From Tetrastigma voinierianum (taxonomy: Eukaryota; Streptophyta; Magnoliopsida; Vitales; Vitaceae): DNA of 64,000 nt. The notes below the pieces were generated by a model, which saw only the letters and a list, made by a program, of their open reading frames with translations, did not search any database and was not told the origin of the DNA. Both the position numbers and the translations under genes were made by a program. The first letter of the stretch is position 1. Every line of letters begins with the position of its first letter. The stretch spans positions 124,001 through 188,000 of the forward strand of contig JAEQBH010004108.1 in NCBI GenBank assembly GCA_016808115.1. The letters run 5' to 3'. Positions 33,611-46,110 of this stretch are shown in pieces.

Positions 33611-35134
33611 ACTAGGTTCGGGTTTGGTTTTAATTCTGGGACTTATGTCTTCGGGTTTTGAGGTGTGTTTTGGAATCATGGTAATTCGGTGATGAACCAT
33701 GAAAGGACAGAGGTTCCTTGTTTTATGTGGGTCTGAGATTTGGGCCATTTTGTATGTTATTGTTAGAAAAATAAATATGTTGTTGTGTGTAAAATTCATG
33801 TTAATATGTGCTTACGTGATGTATTAAAGTGGAAGTTAGGATAAATGGAAATTATATGTAGGAAATATAATTATCTGAAATTTATAAATGTTACATGTAG
33901 CTTTTATTATGCATATTGCATGACATAGCATGAAATGGCATATCTACATTTCATATGCCCAAGGACATCAGCATATTGGGTGTGTGTGCATGGGTATGGT
34001 CATCCATCATCAATGTTGATGAATGGTAGTGAGCTCATTACTTTGAATGGCGTCAATCAATATCTCCGCGGTTCCAAACATAAAAAGAAATATAAATAAT
34101 GTGTGTTGGGCGGTATGAGAAGAGGGCCAGATTAACCTCCGGGTGAAAGCACAGAAACATGGGTGTAGAACTGTGATTGTGATCAGAAAAGTTACGTATG
34201 GGTGTAAAGGACCCCACGATTACGAGCGAAAGTTGTTGCCCAAAGAAGATACCGGTCATGGTTATCATGTTGAGTTGTGTGATAGGAGTCGGGATTGACT
34301 TGGGATTAGTTGTCCATTGGCACTTGCATTGGGTATTGGTGAGCCGGTAAGGGCTCGGTATATGTGTGTCATTGGTACTACTAGTGACGGTTGTCACACT
34401 TGGCATAGGCAGGTGTGAGGGAGTCGGTGAGTGACCCGAGATATGGGCACGAAGACATTCCATGCATGACATACGACATTCATGTAGACATTTTGACTTG
34501 GATGTGTATGGGTTGGTTTGATCATTGTATGAGCACTAAGGTGAGGAGTAACCCTTGTAGGAGATTATCACTACTGAGCATTGCTCACCCTTCGCGAGAC
34601 CCCCTTTTTAGGTACAAGGAGTTTATAGGGAGACAGCGCTCCAACGAGGCCGTGATTGTGAAGAAGGCCGACATGTGGCCTTGACAATACTTTTGCAAAA
34701 GTATTTTATGTAAAAAGATTTGTAATTAAATTCTTTTGGACTATTGTATAAATAGTCGGGTATGTAATTATGGTAAGAGGGTCGTGATTGGACTCTTACG
34801 GACTGTAATTAAGCGTTTTATTTTCATAGTTTAGATTTAAATGTGAATGAATGGGTTCTGGTAACGGGATGTATATATTGGGGATATGGAAAGATGGACC
34901 CTGTGGGGTCAATAGTACTTTTGTTGAGACCCTGAATGGGTTATGATTATACTGTCATACAAGTTGTATGTTGGGTATAGCTCCCTGAACAAAGGAGACT
35001 TTGCATGATTTGTTTTGAAAAAATGGATCCCGATAAATGGGACACAATAGTGTGGTATCGGGTCACCAGAATTCCACAGGAATTCCGAGGGTTGACGAGG
35101 CTGTCAACGGAACCCCTGGATTTAGTGCATCACA

Positions 35135-35640
35135 TAGTCAACCCCTCAACTGTCAGTGCCACCTGGAGTCGTACACGGTCTGGGGTAAAGCATCATGCTT
35201 ATCCCCTTTAAACACAACACAAACTCCATCTTGTGTGGCGGTAGCTCTCACCTTCTTCCGGAATCTATAAGCGACAGGCGTCTTGTCAACCGATCCATCA
35301 GGGACCGTGACATCAAACTCGGTCATGTCCATAACTCTCAAATCCACTGTGTGTAGAATCCCAGAGATCTCTAACTCCCAATTGAGACATAACCGCTGAA
35401 CACTCACCTTAATTCCGAGGGGAGAGCTCACATACAACGGCTTCTCCAAGGTCTTGACCTCTAAGCCAAACTCCTCCACACATGATGCAATAATGAATGA
35501 ATGTAATGCACAAGAATCAAATAATATATTTGGTCATAAACGAGATAATAAAAACATACCATGTATTGTTTGCTGCAAAAGCTCGAGGTATGTGTGGTAC
35601 TATAGGCGTAAACACCCACAGGTCCCGAAGTATTGGTGTT
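35135..35640 (-). pseudogene. gypsy E protease, cut at both ends
   Basis: The minus strand from about 35530 to 35135 reads 'CALHSFIIASCVEEFGLEVKTLEKPLYVSSPLG' and then 'ELEISGILHTVDLRVMDMTEFDV', with a deletion before 'VDKTPVAYRFRKKVRATA', a decayed segment, and 'VVFKGDKHDALPQTVYDSRW' to 35153. It is the same family as the C and D proteases. The stretch 35530-35640 corresponds to the gag-protease linker of C (11880-11990; shared 'ataggcgtaaacacccacaggtcc'-like sequence). The right side is interrupted at 35641 by the Athila-like element and the left side at 35134 by the LTR of D. Confidence 0.8.
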
Positions 35641-38035
35641 GTGGACCATATGATGTATACAAATTTATAACGTTATCACCTAAGGACTATTATCCAATCA
35701 CGAGCAGCCATAAAACTTGTTGACTAAATCGATTAGTGTTATGGATGAAACACCTATTCAATTTATGACTTATTACCCAAAGTTATTATCTAGTCTTCAT
35801 TAATAAAACCATCAAACTTGGTGTGGGTTTCTTTAGCTATGGTGTTGATTAAAGATATTTCATAAGAGTAAACCATTTTCTACGTGGTTTGATCTAGTAT
35901 ACTCTGAAGTGCACAGAGATCGAACAAGTAGTAAGTGGATTTAAGTCAGTCTCGATCCCACAGAGATCTCGAGAATTTTTCGATCAACTACCCCAACTAC
36001 ACTTAAGCTCCATACTATTTGGACAATGACCTTGATGTGGGATTTTGCTTTGAGAAGCTTGAAAGAGACAGTAAAAGAAAAATGAATGAATAACAAATGA
36101 ATTGAATATTGAAATATTAAAATATGAAATTCCCGATTGACGATTCATCTCTAAAAGAAAACATTGAATAGCGGCTATTGTGAAGAATCAATTCCTCTGA
36201 TCACAATCACTATAACTTTGCTTTCTGAACTACATATTTTTAAAACTAGTCCAAGGATTAAGATAGTGTGAATGGATCTCTCCAAACCACACCGTTCATC
36301 ATCTCACCTTCACTGTTTCTCTCGAATACAAAGGGTGAGATAATTACTTTTAAATCTAATAGCCTTGTTCTGGGTATTTTTCTTTCTCAATACTTCATAC
36401 CCACAGCATAGATCTGCAAACTGAGCTCCTTCAATATAGTCGTACTTGGAGGTTTACCTTTATCTTGGTTCCTCGTCCTCAAAATTAGAAACTGACTTAC
36501 TCTTTCCTATTTTAGATCCTTGCTAACAGGATCAATTCCTTGTCCCGAATTGAAATTGAACTCTGTACTTAAATTAATAACTCACTCAACTCATTCTCGG
36601 TTACAAGTGAAAAGAGGATGTATTGATTTAAGTATTCAGAGCACATTAGATCAGCAATATCAGGTTCAAATACCTTCCCGAAATTGTTCCTTACTCTCAG
36701 GAATGCCTTCTCTGTGTCACTCGGAGGGGCCTCTAGAAATCAAAGCTAAAAAGCGACCTCGTTATGGGTGCGAGGAGGCCGCATTGGGATCAATTCCAAG
36801 AAACAAAGCAAAACCCGGCAAGTCGATTTAATATACGAAGTTCAGCCATAATAGAATAAAAATACTGCCGGGAAAGATAATTTATGGCAATACTGTCAAT
36901 TCAATGGAAAATTTGTGTTTCCTAAATTCTTGGTGCTACCACCATCACAGGTGGCTTCTTTGATCAAGAAAACCCAGCATCAAATCGGGCAGGTGTTCGA
37001 AATCCAAGAACATCTGGAATTCAAACAACAGACAGTAATTTAAATTATAAAGTGCGTGACTAAATCCTTCTGACTAGCGTTCGAATCCAAATTAGAGCGA
37101 AATACAAACAATCAATCTAAAATAAAATGGAAATAAAGCAGAAAACAAAGAAAAATAAAAATCACGAGGGCCTTAAATAACAGTCTCTCTTTCAAATGCC
37201 AAGAGTTGCGTTTCTTTTAGTATGACCATTATTTATAGGGTTACGGTTGGGCCCTAATTTTGATGCATTTCTTTTTGGACTTTATTTAGCTGGCCCAGTA
37301 GGCTGATACTGTCGCGACATTGAGCTCTTGTCGCGACCACCTGCACATTTGTGTCGCCGGAGTCCTTGTCGGGAGGCTCTATGTAGTTTGCGACATGTCT
37401 TTTAGTGAAAGTGGTGTCGCAACCGGCTTGATGCAATTAGCGACCTCTTCTCATTGAAACTCACGTCGCGACGGCTTCTTGGCGTCGCTGACAACCGCTA
37501 TTTTATCGCGGTGATAGCCAGCGGCGATGCGGGTGTTCGCGACTTCCATTGATCACCGATTGTTGTCGCGACAACGTCAATGATGCGACCTACGTCTTCG
37601 TGGTGATATCGCAACGACAACCCGGTGTTGTCGCGACGCATGCCTGGCCAAAAATTTGTTTAGCCGACAGCTTTCTCCTTCTGGCCCGATGTCGCGTATA
37701 CATTGTTGTGTTGATGTCGCGAATGCATCCAGATGTCGCGACATTGTTTCTTCTTCTTCTTCAATTCCTGAATACGCATTTTGATTGCTGTCGAAGCTTA
37801 GCAACATTTGGTCCTTTCATCCTTATGCGTCGTTCTTGCTGCCACCTGCTTCATCCCATTATATCAGTTCCGCTCTGCCACATTCTGCTCCTTTTTACTA
37901 CAATTTCTGCTTTCTTTGGGATTTCCTGCTGCACAGAAATTTGGTGAAGTTTATTCCAGATTCCTGCATATAAATCAGTCTTTTTATGTAAAAATTAATC
38001 AAATGGTGAAAATAGATGACTTTTAAGCTCCATCA
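35641..38035 (-). repeat. 3' LTR of the Athila-like element
   Basis: Starts TGGACCATATGATG and ends GCTCCATCA directly before the polypurine tract. It matches 46515-48883, including 'acttgttgacta', 'gtgtgggtttctttagctatggtg' and 'ctacacttaagctcc'-like sequence, and the block 'ttcaattcctgaatacgcat' near the end. A GC-richer part (37300-37750) holds at least six GTCGCGAC words plus many near matches. The frame 37549-37947 is matched by a shifted frame in the other LTR and is not a gene. Confidence 0.88.
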
Positions 38036-41000
38036 AACTCCCCCAAAGTTGAAATTTGCTTGTCCCAATGAAGAAAAGAAAAAATTTGTTGTCCTCGAAC
38101 AAAAGGACATTTACCATTCTATTTGTAGTTACAACCAATTAATTGAAAGATTAGAAATTGCATTCTTTTATGTGTATTCAGCTTCAAGTCCAGATCAAGA
38201 TTAGTTTCTACTCAATCAGGTGTACATAATGAAATTGTTGAATTTGTTTATAAACAGTAAGGTCAATTGATCCTGCTAAAGAGTAAGTTGGTTTCCTTTC
38301 TCATTTCCTTAATGAGTCAATTAACCCTTAGAGGATGTTCACCGTTTTGATCTTTTCCTGATTTTCCAAATTCCATAGGCTTGTTGTTCATATTGATCTC
38401 CACTAATATAAGTTATTACAACCTTCAAGATCAATCAGGTCTTTTGGGCTTGTAATGTTAGGCTTGGAGTAAGAGGGTAGAATGGGTGGATTTTTAGGTT
38501 AAGATTGCAAATACTCCTTTTCCTTTTCACTCACATGTGCCTTTTTTCTCCTTGTAGTTTCTTGAATAAACTCCCCCAAGCTTCATGTTTTGGGATACCA
38601 TTGATTTTCTTCTATTGAATTGTATGTTCCCGTTTCTCATTCCTGATTCAAAGCCCAGGGAATTTTTCTTTTTCTATACTTGGCCAAGAATAATACAATG
38701 TTTTGTCTTCTTAGGCTTCTAACACTCTTAAGCGAACTTTGGGTTAGTAACTCCCATACCAGATGGCATTAGGCTCACCCAGGTGTTGAAACACCCCCCA
38801 GAGCTTAATTGTTCAAGAGAGTCGAGCCATGAACTCAAAACCCTATTCCCTTGAGCTTTCTTTTCACTTTGTATTTTACGTGTAGATCTTTTTCTCCTCA
38901 TTCCCTTTTTCTATATTTTCTCTTTGAGTTCCTATAAAATTTATGCTCCCCCAAACTTTATTTCTTCCTCTCTCCTTGAATTCTTTGGTAATCACAGGTT
39001 CCTTGGAGGATTGATTCCTTAGGATGGGTTGGGGTCTTTATTGGCTGATTATGAAAATAAGGCTTGTTTAGCTCCAAATTCTGGAACCAAAGTATATGCA
39101 TCGACATATAAGTAGGGATGGCTAGAATAGCTCAAACTTTCCAAGGATAGCTGCATCATTTCTTGTTGGTTTTATCACTGGGATTTCGCCTTGATCAATA
39201 CTCTAACAAGTTCTAGAATTTAGGTTGATTAAGCTGTGACTAACGCCCAGGGATTTTCTTGACTCGCATCGATTGGATGAGAATTTAAATGATGTTATTT
39301 CAACGGGTTCCTTGACTCTTCATTAATACCACAAACTTCCAAAAAAAATTGTTTTGTTCCTTCAATTGTATAGCAACTTTATCCTGGACTTATTAGCAAA
39401 ATTGAGCTAAATCGCGATTTATGCTTGATTAAATTGCCTGTCATTTGGCTCTTATTATGCATTGTGCAAATTATTAAATTGATTCCCCAATCGAAACTAA
39501 ATGAAACATAAATATAATTCGGATATCATGAACAACCAATTTATAAATCGAAGGGAAATCTATTCGGATATCAAACATTTAGATTTACAATGTTTTTCTT
39601 ACAGTTACAACGTATCTAAGTTCGAAAAACCCTTTATTTCTTGATCAAAATCCCTATATATTTTCTTGAGAGATTCGGCCATAGGAAATTTGGTTCCACC
39701 GGGACCTTGAGCTCCTTGAGAGTGATTCGGTACATTAACAAGGTTGTGCAACAAATTGGGGCTGCCTCTCCCTTTTTCTTTGGAGCTTCTTGGTTGATGG
39801 ATTCTAACTAATCCATATTCCCCTTCCATCAACCATTCTTTTTATTACACAACATTTATGGAATAAAGAATGGAATTTATTTATTTTCCGCTCAGGCTCA
39901 AATTTCCATAAACTGTGATTCAAACCATAGACTTTTCTTTTCTCTCATTCTCCTTTTTCCATTCTCTTTGTTCGTTTCTTCCTAGTCGTTCTCAGTAACA
40001 TATTGAATTTTGTTTCCTAGGGAGGAACAACCATTTATTCTTTCTTTTATTTTCTATGAATGGATTAAATGGGATTCCTCGAGAACCTTGCTCTTCACAG
40101 TGTTTCCAACGGTTCGTTGTTTGATATGAATTTTGAGCGTTTTCCTCGAACTCACATTAATTTCCTACGATTGTTCACATCGAAATTGGTGTATTAAACA
40201 CCTCAGTTCAATCGAATTTGAACAGCACTACGCACTAATCATTATTTATTACTTCTTTCAATTGCGCTCTTCTCATTCTAACTTCAGGCTGAGAATGTGT
40301 ACCGTCATTAAATTTAGGAGGGCAAATTGAAAAGCGCCCGGTGCTTAATTCCTTAACTGTCGCGACAACACTACTTGTTTGTCATCCTGAATTTGCGACC
40401 TAAGATTGCTTCATTTAAGATGTAGCGACCACATCACTATCTTTGAAGGAATTGATCTTGTCATGACGAGAGAGTCGACATTATTCGCGACGAAGTTTAA
40501 TGCGACCTAGGTTCTGCGTTTGTCTTAAATTTAAAAAACGAGAACTTTTCATTCTTTATCAGTTTACAAAATTCTCAGTATCAACTAAATCAATTCCACA
40601 CAGCAATTCAAACATATATTCTATTCACTTTTCACAGAATTTGTATAGGGAAAATAATGCTTCTTTTTTTTCAAAATGCTCCTTCCTGTGAATTGCTGGA
40701 GTTGTCCTGGAATTGTCTCCTTCTCTCCTTCCTTTGCCTTTTTGCACACGCCTTCTGCAACATTTACAGAAAGAGTTTATTTAAACAAAATTAACTTCCA
40801 TATTCTTAACTAATCACTATATAAAACTAGAAAACAAAAATCCAAGGTGAATTCTAAAAAAAATATTCCATGGAGTCTAAAAGTAAAAACAGAAATTAAA
40901 GTCATGGATTGCCTCCCATTGTTTGCTCGGTTTGAGTCCTTAATTTGGACACTGCTTGTTTGATTTTCTTTTTCTCTCAATGAACCAGTTGTAGCTCTTC

Positions 41001-41370
41001 TTTTCTTTCTTCCCTGCTTTGATAATGCTTCAGTCTCTATCCATTGACTTTAAATTCCTCCCCAGCATCAGTCTTGAGTGTTCCTGCTTCCGAAAGTAGT
41101 GCTTGACACTGCATATAATTAAAGCTCCACCTTGATTTCAATTTTCCTGGAAACAATCTTAATCTGGAGTTAAATAGCAAAACTCGATCCCCTTCTCTGA
41201 ATTATTTCCTAAGAATCCTTTGATCATGCCATTTCTTTGTCTTGTCTTTGTAGATCTTAGCATTATCATAGGCTTCATTTCTCAGTTCTTAGGTTAAATT
41301 CGGTTGAAACGATCTATCTTCCTTTGCCATTTGAAACTCGAAATTCCAGCTTCTTGATGGCCACAGGCTT
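38036..41370 (-). other. Athila-like 3' noncoding region with repeated PPT-like motifs
   Basis: The polypurine tract next to the LTR is plus-strand 'aactcccccaaagttg' (38036-38051). Two similar runs lie farther in: 'ctcccccaagctt' at 38571-38583 and 'ctcccccaaacttt' at 38946-38959. Athila-type elements are known for a long untranslated or env-like region here. I find no env-like reading frame longer than about 75 residues and no transmembrane segment I would defend. The part 40355-40505 again carries TCGCGAC and GCGACC words like those of the LTR. Otherwise nothing is recognisable. Confidence 0.65.
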
Positions 41371-42110
41371 TGTATTCTAATTCAAAGGGAGGTGACATGG
41401 CTTGCCAAATACCAGTCTATATGGGGACATCCCAATGGGAGTTTTGAATGCAGTCTTGTAGGCCCAAAGTGCATCATCAAGTTTTGAAGATCAATCCTTC
41501 CTGCTTGAACTTACAGTCTTTTCCAGGATCCTTTTAATCTCCATGTTGGAAATTTCTGCTTGCCCATTAGTCTGGGGATGATAAGCTAGGCTCTCATTAT
41601 ATGCGATCTCATATGCTCATGAGCTTTGCAAAAATTTTGTTTGCAAGCGGCTTCCCCATCGATGATAGTTAAGGTGTTTCCCGAATCTGCTCGATATGTT
41701 CTTTTCTTGGAAACTCACAAATTGTATTAACATCATTTCTTGGGCAAGCCTCTTTACCATTTAGAAGCATAATCCTTCTTAGCGATATAAACAGGTTTCA
41801 AATGATTGTGGAAAGGGTCCATAAAATCTATCCCCATTACATGAAAATTTGCACCGTCATTGTTCTCGTAGGGACATTTCATTTCACGCTACGATATTTC
41901 CAATCTTTTGGCATCTATCACATAATTTGACCCATTCGGTATAGTCCTGGCTTGTTGGCCAATAAATCTGATTGGAGTATCTTTTGAAATTTGTTCTTTC
42001 TCAGAAAAATGCCCCCATATGGTGATGCATGGCATTCATTCATAATTATGCTTTGTTCACCCTACGCCTTAGCGTCTTCTTATAATCATATCAGCACCCC
42101 TCTTAAACAA
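41371..42110 (-). pseudogene. Athila-like integrase, broken
   Basis: Minus-strand fragments include 'GANFHVMGIDFMDPFHN' with 'YIAKKDYASKW'-like sequence near 41770-41860 (core start) and 'PHHPQTNGQAEISNMEIK'-like sequence near 41530-41590. 'KTAFKTPIGMSPYRLVFGKPCHLP' decayed pieces lie near 41390-41465. Zinc-binding residues lie near 41900-42060 but in shifting frames. Stops and frameshifts are frequent, so it is inactive. The 'KTAFKTPIGMSPYRLV' type of motif is characteristic of the Athila lineage. Confidence 0.78.
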
Positions 42111-43690
42111 TAGTGGGTCATCCCAGATATAATACCTGCTGTCAGTCTTGAGCTTTCTTTTCTGTTGGTGGCTGAATTCAGAAGGAACTACTCCCACAAG
42201 CTAAGTAATTCACAATATCGACATACCATGCATTTGGAATGACACCTTAAGCAATTTCATTCATCCTAGGAAGTTCTCTTTTAATTAAGCCCTCACTCTT
42301 TTACGTTTCCATTACATTTCCTACTCTAGACAAGTGGTCAGCTATCACATTGTCACAACCTTTTTTATCCTTAATTTCCAGATCAAACTCTTGCAGTAGT
42401 AGCACCCACCTATCAGTCTTGGCTTAGCTTCCTTTTTTGACATCAAATATTTGATGTTTGCATGAGGTATTAATGAACTATAACATGGGATCCCATAATG
42501 TATAAGCTGAATTTCTCATGTGAAAACACTATGGCTAGCATCTCGCTTTTGGTTGTAGAATAGTTTTCTTGTGCTTGTTGGGGATTACTATAGTATGGCT
42601 ACGAATATTTTATCCTTTCTTTGCCCCAATCGACCTCCATTGCGAAGTCATGGCATCGCGTTCGCCCGAATCCACGAGTCCATTATGGTGCGGCCATGAT
42701 AGGTGCTTGAACCTGTCCCGATCTTGATTTCTTCAAAGGCAGCCTTTGAGAATCATCAAATTAAACCGTGTCCTTCTCGATGTCTATAGGTAGTGCTGGC
42801 TATCCTTGAAATCTTTGATGAATCTCTATAAAATCCAGCGTACCCCGAAACTCATATACCTTTATACTGTTGTGGGAGGTGCTAAGGTTTTGATAATGGA
42901 AGTCTTGGATGGGTCCACTTCTAATACATGCTTGAAATTTTATGACGAGAACAATACCATACATTACATGAAATGGCATTTTCCCAATTTAATGCTATTT
43001 GTTTGTCCTTGCATCTTAGTCTTATTTCAGTTGCTCGAGACCTTTGTTCAAAAGCTGGACCCATACAGCATGAAGTCATCCATAAAAATCTCCTGACCCA
43101 CTCCAGCAAATCTGAGAACATTGACATCATACATATCTGGAAAGTAAGCGGGGGGCATTACATAGCCCAAATGGCATCATACGAAAGCAAAGGTACCATA
43201 GGGGCATGTAAGTAGTGCTTTTCTTGGTCTCGAGTGCGGTGCAATCTGGTTGTAGCTGAATATCCATCTAGAAAACAAAATGATGATGTCACGCTAGCAC
43301 ATCTAGCATCGATCTTTCTGGTTAGCGTGTTGACTTTCACGTAATCAATGCATATTCCATCCACAATCAACTGTTCTTGTTGGAATCAATTCATTTACGT
43401 CATTGCGGATTCTGATGAAATCCACCTTTCTTTGGAACCACATGGGTAGGCTAACCCGAGGACTACTCCCGAAGTACATAAGATAAAACCTGGCATTTAA
43501 CCATTTGAGTACCTCCTTCCTGACTACCTCCTTCATGATTGGATTCAATCTCCTTTGATGTTCAACAGTTGGTCTTGCACTCTCTTCTAGAAGTATTTTG
43601 TGCATGCATATTGATGGACTGATACCTTTTAAATCTTCAATGAACCATCGCATAGACTCCCTTATGCTCGCTTAAAATTTCCGACAAACT
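42111..43690 (-). pseudogene. Athila-like RT and RNase H, broken
   Basis: RT reads on the minus strand from 43653: 'DLKGISPSICMHKILLEE' and 'QRRLNPIMKEVVRKEVLKWL', then 'NELIPTRTV' near 43390. The catalytic region near 43060-43110 appears as 'RFLWMTSCCMGPAF', a shifted form of the 'FMDDF' stretch. 'KQIALNWE' follows near 42985. RNase H continues to 42320 with 'TDHANIKYLMSKKEAKPRLI' (42420-42480), 'RIKKGCDNV' and 'ADHLSRVGNVME'. 'KLKTDSRYYIWDDPLLFKRG' near 42105-42160 begins the integrase linker. Numerous frameshifts occur. Confidence 0.85.
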
Positions 43691-44099
43691 TTGTTCCTCA
43701 TCACTAAAGTATAGTAGAAATTATTCTTGGTTTGTTCTTTGGCAACTCAGTAAGCATACTTTAAATGACACGGCAACTCTTTTAAAACTAGCCCTTCTTC
43801 CTTGGTTTCTTGATGAACTTCTTTCTTCATTTTTGTCTCTTTGTTTTATCATTTGTTCAAGACTCATCACCTTTTAATTAGAATGTAAGTCAGTGTGCGA
43901 ACTGATACGAATCAAAACCTTCGAGGATACTAGAATTCATCTCTTTTCATTGATTGAAAGATTTGGTCATTACAATCATAGTAAAATTCAAAGTTGTTGG
44001 CATATACATCTTATCGACCTTACATCTTCCCTCTCTATATCTAAACTCATAAACTTTTGATTAAATTAGTCATTTGTCTCTTCTCAACCACAGCGTGAG

Positions 44100-44830
44100 A
44101 ATTCCCTTACACATATCGATTAAAATTTGCTCCGGTGCTAGGAAAGGGCCTTCCCGACAGAGGACTTGTGAATCTTATCCTATCCCGGTATGATGAAGTG
44201 ATTTGGAAAAATAAATTTCCCACCTTGACCGGCCTATCTTCTATGATTCCCTCAGGTTTTGCCAGGGTTCTATCTACCATTTGGAGGGTGATGGTGGGTA
44301 ATCTCCCCCGAGGCTTAACTTCTTTGCGACATAATAAGGCATTAAATTTATCTCACGCTTTGAGTCCTGAGCTTTACGGAACTCAAACTCTCCGGTGGTG
44401 CATGGGATGGTAAAGCTCCTGGATCCTTCATCTTTTGCGTGGCCTCTCTTGATTACGACCTTCTGAGTTGCAGTCAAATTCACAATTCCTTCTTCAGCAA
44501 TCTTCCTCTTTTTGCTCAGTATGTCTTTCAAAAATTTTGCATAGAGTGGCATCTGAGTAACCACCTCTGTGAAAGGCATGTTGATCTCCAACTTCTGAAA
44601 GGTCTTTAAGAACCTTGCAAACTGTTCCTCTATCTTTGATTTCTGTAACCTCTGTGGAAATGGGACTGCAGGCTGATTGTTCTGGTTCTTCTTCTTGCTT
44701 CCTTCTTTTCCTGACAGTTGTTCCTGCTTTCTTTCTTTCTCCAGTGTTTCTGCATTGTCCGAGCCTTTATCTCCCTTGTTGCCTTCATCTTTTTCTATCT
44801 TCTTCTCCAAGTCTTTCCCTTATTGCCTGA
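44100..44830 (-). pseudogene. Athila-like protease region, partly open
   Basis: The minus-strand frame 44274-44810 is open for 178 residues. It starts with a Lys/Glu-rich linker, then 'PFPQRLQKSKIEEQFARFLKTFQKLEINMPF', 'QMPLYAKFLKDILSKKRKIAEE' and 'SFTIPCTTGEFEF', the block upstream of and into the Athila protease. The next part, to about 44100, carries 'LSGGDYPPSPSKW' and 'LADRSVKVG' decayed ('DLGESDL..' catalytic region not clearly kept). This is the longest open stretch of Athila-type coding in the window. Confidence 0.8.
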
Positions 44831-44869
44831 CCATCACATCTTTTGGATTCTTCAACCGTGTCAGGAAGG

Positions 44870-46110
44870 CATCTTTCATCGATTTGCGGGGTTTAGGGCC
44901 GATTGCCTATGCATTGTCCTCGGAGTTCTTTAGAGAAACATTAGTGGTCTTACGAAAATTTGAGAATTGGCATTTGAGGCTTCGGTCACGCAAACTTTTG
45001 TTCATGGAGGTTTGCGACTTCTTGTTGCCCCATGAATTCTGGCCAATTGATCTTCAAATAGTGGAGCTCTCCTCTGACCCTGATATTCATTTCTGCTTCC
45101 TCCTCCTTCTTCTTGCTATAGGAACCTTGGTAGGCTCTTGATATCCTTCGAGGATACTTTTTCATGTCTTTGGCCTTGTAGAGGCCCCTCCATATATGAA
45201 AAATTTTCATGGTTCCTCGGTCTTTGGATGATAGTGTCTTTGGCGGAGTTAGGATTTGGTTTAGTGATAACTTCTTGGCTCTCCCGTGCCCAGCCTCCTC
45301 GTCATCAACCGGTTCTTGATGCGTTACTTAGCACTTCCTCTCCAATAGTTCCTCTCGGCACTCTGTTCATGAGCAGTGTGCATCTCTCTCTTGCTTGTCC
45401 ATTTATGCATGATAGCATCTGACTTTGCTTCCATGGTACATCATCTTGCTCAGCTCCATGACTCCTTTCCCTCTGCCAATTACTCTTGAAAACTCTGATG
45501 GAGCTTTCATATTGCATTTAGCCAGGCCCTCGATCAGATCTCTTGCCTCCTCAGCACTTTTACGTTTGAATGCTCCACAACATGAAGCATCAATAATGCC
45601 CTTAGATGTATCATTTAAGGCATGATACACTATGTCCATCTGGGTCTTCAAGTCTATCCCATGCATTGGACACCTCTTGGCCAAACCTTTTAAATCTTTT
45701 GAAGCTACGTAAAGGCTTTCATCTTCCTTTCTTTGGAACACAATTATCTCCCTCCTTCTCTCGAGGTGAGTAGAGGTGGAAAAAATCTACCAGTAGGCTT
45801 ACGCAAGCTCCTCCCAGTCAACGGGAACCATATGGTAGGGATTCATACCATGTGGCTGCTGTATCTCTTACAGAGAATGGGAATAAATGCAATTTTATGA
45901 CCTCACAGTCGCCCGTTCAACTTCAAGTGTTGGCCATTCGGAAACCTTCCGGATGCTCATTTGGGTCTTACGTAGGATGACGATGCTTATTGTTGCTGAA
46001 CCATTATGTCCCAGTCTTGCCTTGAGTTCAAAATTATTAGCATCAAGCTGCGAGGCTACGATTCGCGAGTATTCATCTGAATAATTGGTCTCGAAGTCCT
46101 CCATTGCTCC
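44870..46110 (-). pseudogene. Athila-like gag, broken
   Basis: On the minus strand the N-terminal 'ASQLDANNFELKARLG' segment is at 45995-46055. After stops and a frameshift the central gag reads 'VFQRKEDESLYVASKDLKGLAKRCPMHGI' and 'DIVYHALNDTSKGIIDASCCGAF' with 'SAEEARDLIEGLAKCN' (45520-45740), typical of Athila and related gag proteins. Downstream, 'YSKKKEEEAEMNIRVRGELHYLKINWPEFMG' (45000-45120) is a decayed C-terminal region. No zinc knuckle was seen. The plus-strand frames in 44615-45141 are shadows. Confidence 0.83.

Larger units (their letters stand above)
27194..35134 (+). mobile_element. Ty3/gypsy element D, 5' truncated, with solo LTR inside
   Basis: A plus-strand gypsy element holds, in order, gag, protease, start of RT, RNase H, integrase, polypurine tract and 3' LTR. 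It begins abruptly in gag at a 30-bp tandem repeat (27194) joined to the minus-strand integrase tail of element F. The 5' LTR, primer site and gag start are missing. The RT centre is also missing. A foreign solo LTR (29854-31828) splits the integrase. Its 3' LTR ends at 35134 inside a minus-strand protease, so D was inserted into, or recombined with, a minus-strand relative. Confidence 0.82.
32667..35134 (+). repeat. 3' LTR of gypsy D
   Basis: A 2.47 kb LTR reads TGTAAAAC at its start and ends TGCATCACA. It is the reverse orientation of the TGTGACACCCC-type LTRs elsewhere; its last 100 bp (GTGGTATCGGG, GTTGACGAGG, GTCAACGG) mirror their first 100 bp. It carries an AAT microsatellite (32715-32773), a purine-rich tract (about 33115-33225, the mirror of the family's polypyrimidine tract) and a repeated 'tttttaggactgttttcg' segment (33470-33605). 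No second LTR of D is available for comparison. TAGTC follows it at 35135. Confidence 0.82.

Noticed and set aside
34053..34472. 139-residue minus-strand frame
   Set aside because: It lies wholly inside the 3' LTR of gypsy D and has no recognisable domain.
37549..37947. 132-residue frame with a matching frame near 48511-48816, considered as a conserved gene pair
   Set aside because: Both lie inside the two LTRs of the Athila-like element. The match reflects LTR identity, and the frames differ in phase and ends.
44615..45141. Plus-strand hydrophobic frames (154 and 71 residues) with membrane-like stretches
   Set aside because: They are antisense to Athila protease and gag coding. The hydrophobic look comes from reading Lys/Glu-rich codons backwards.
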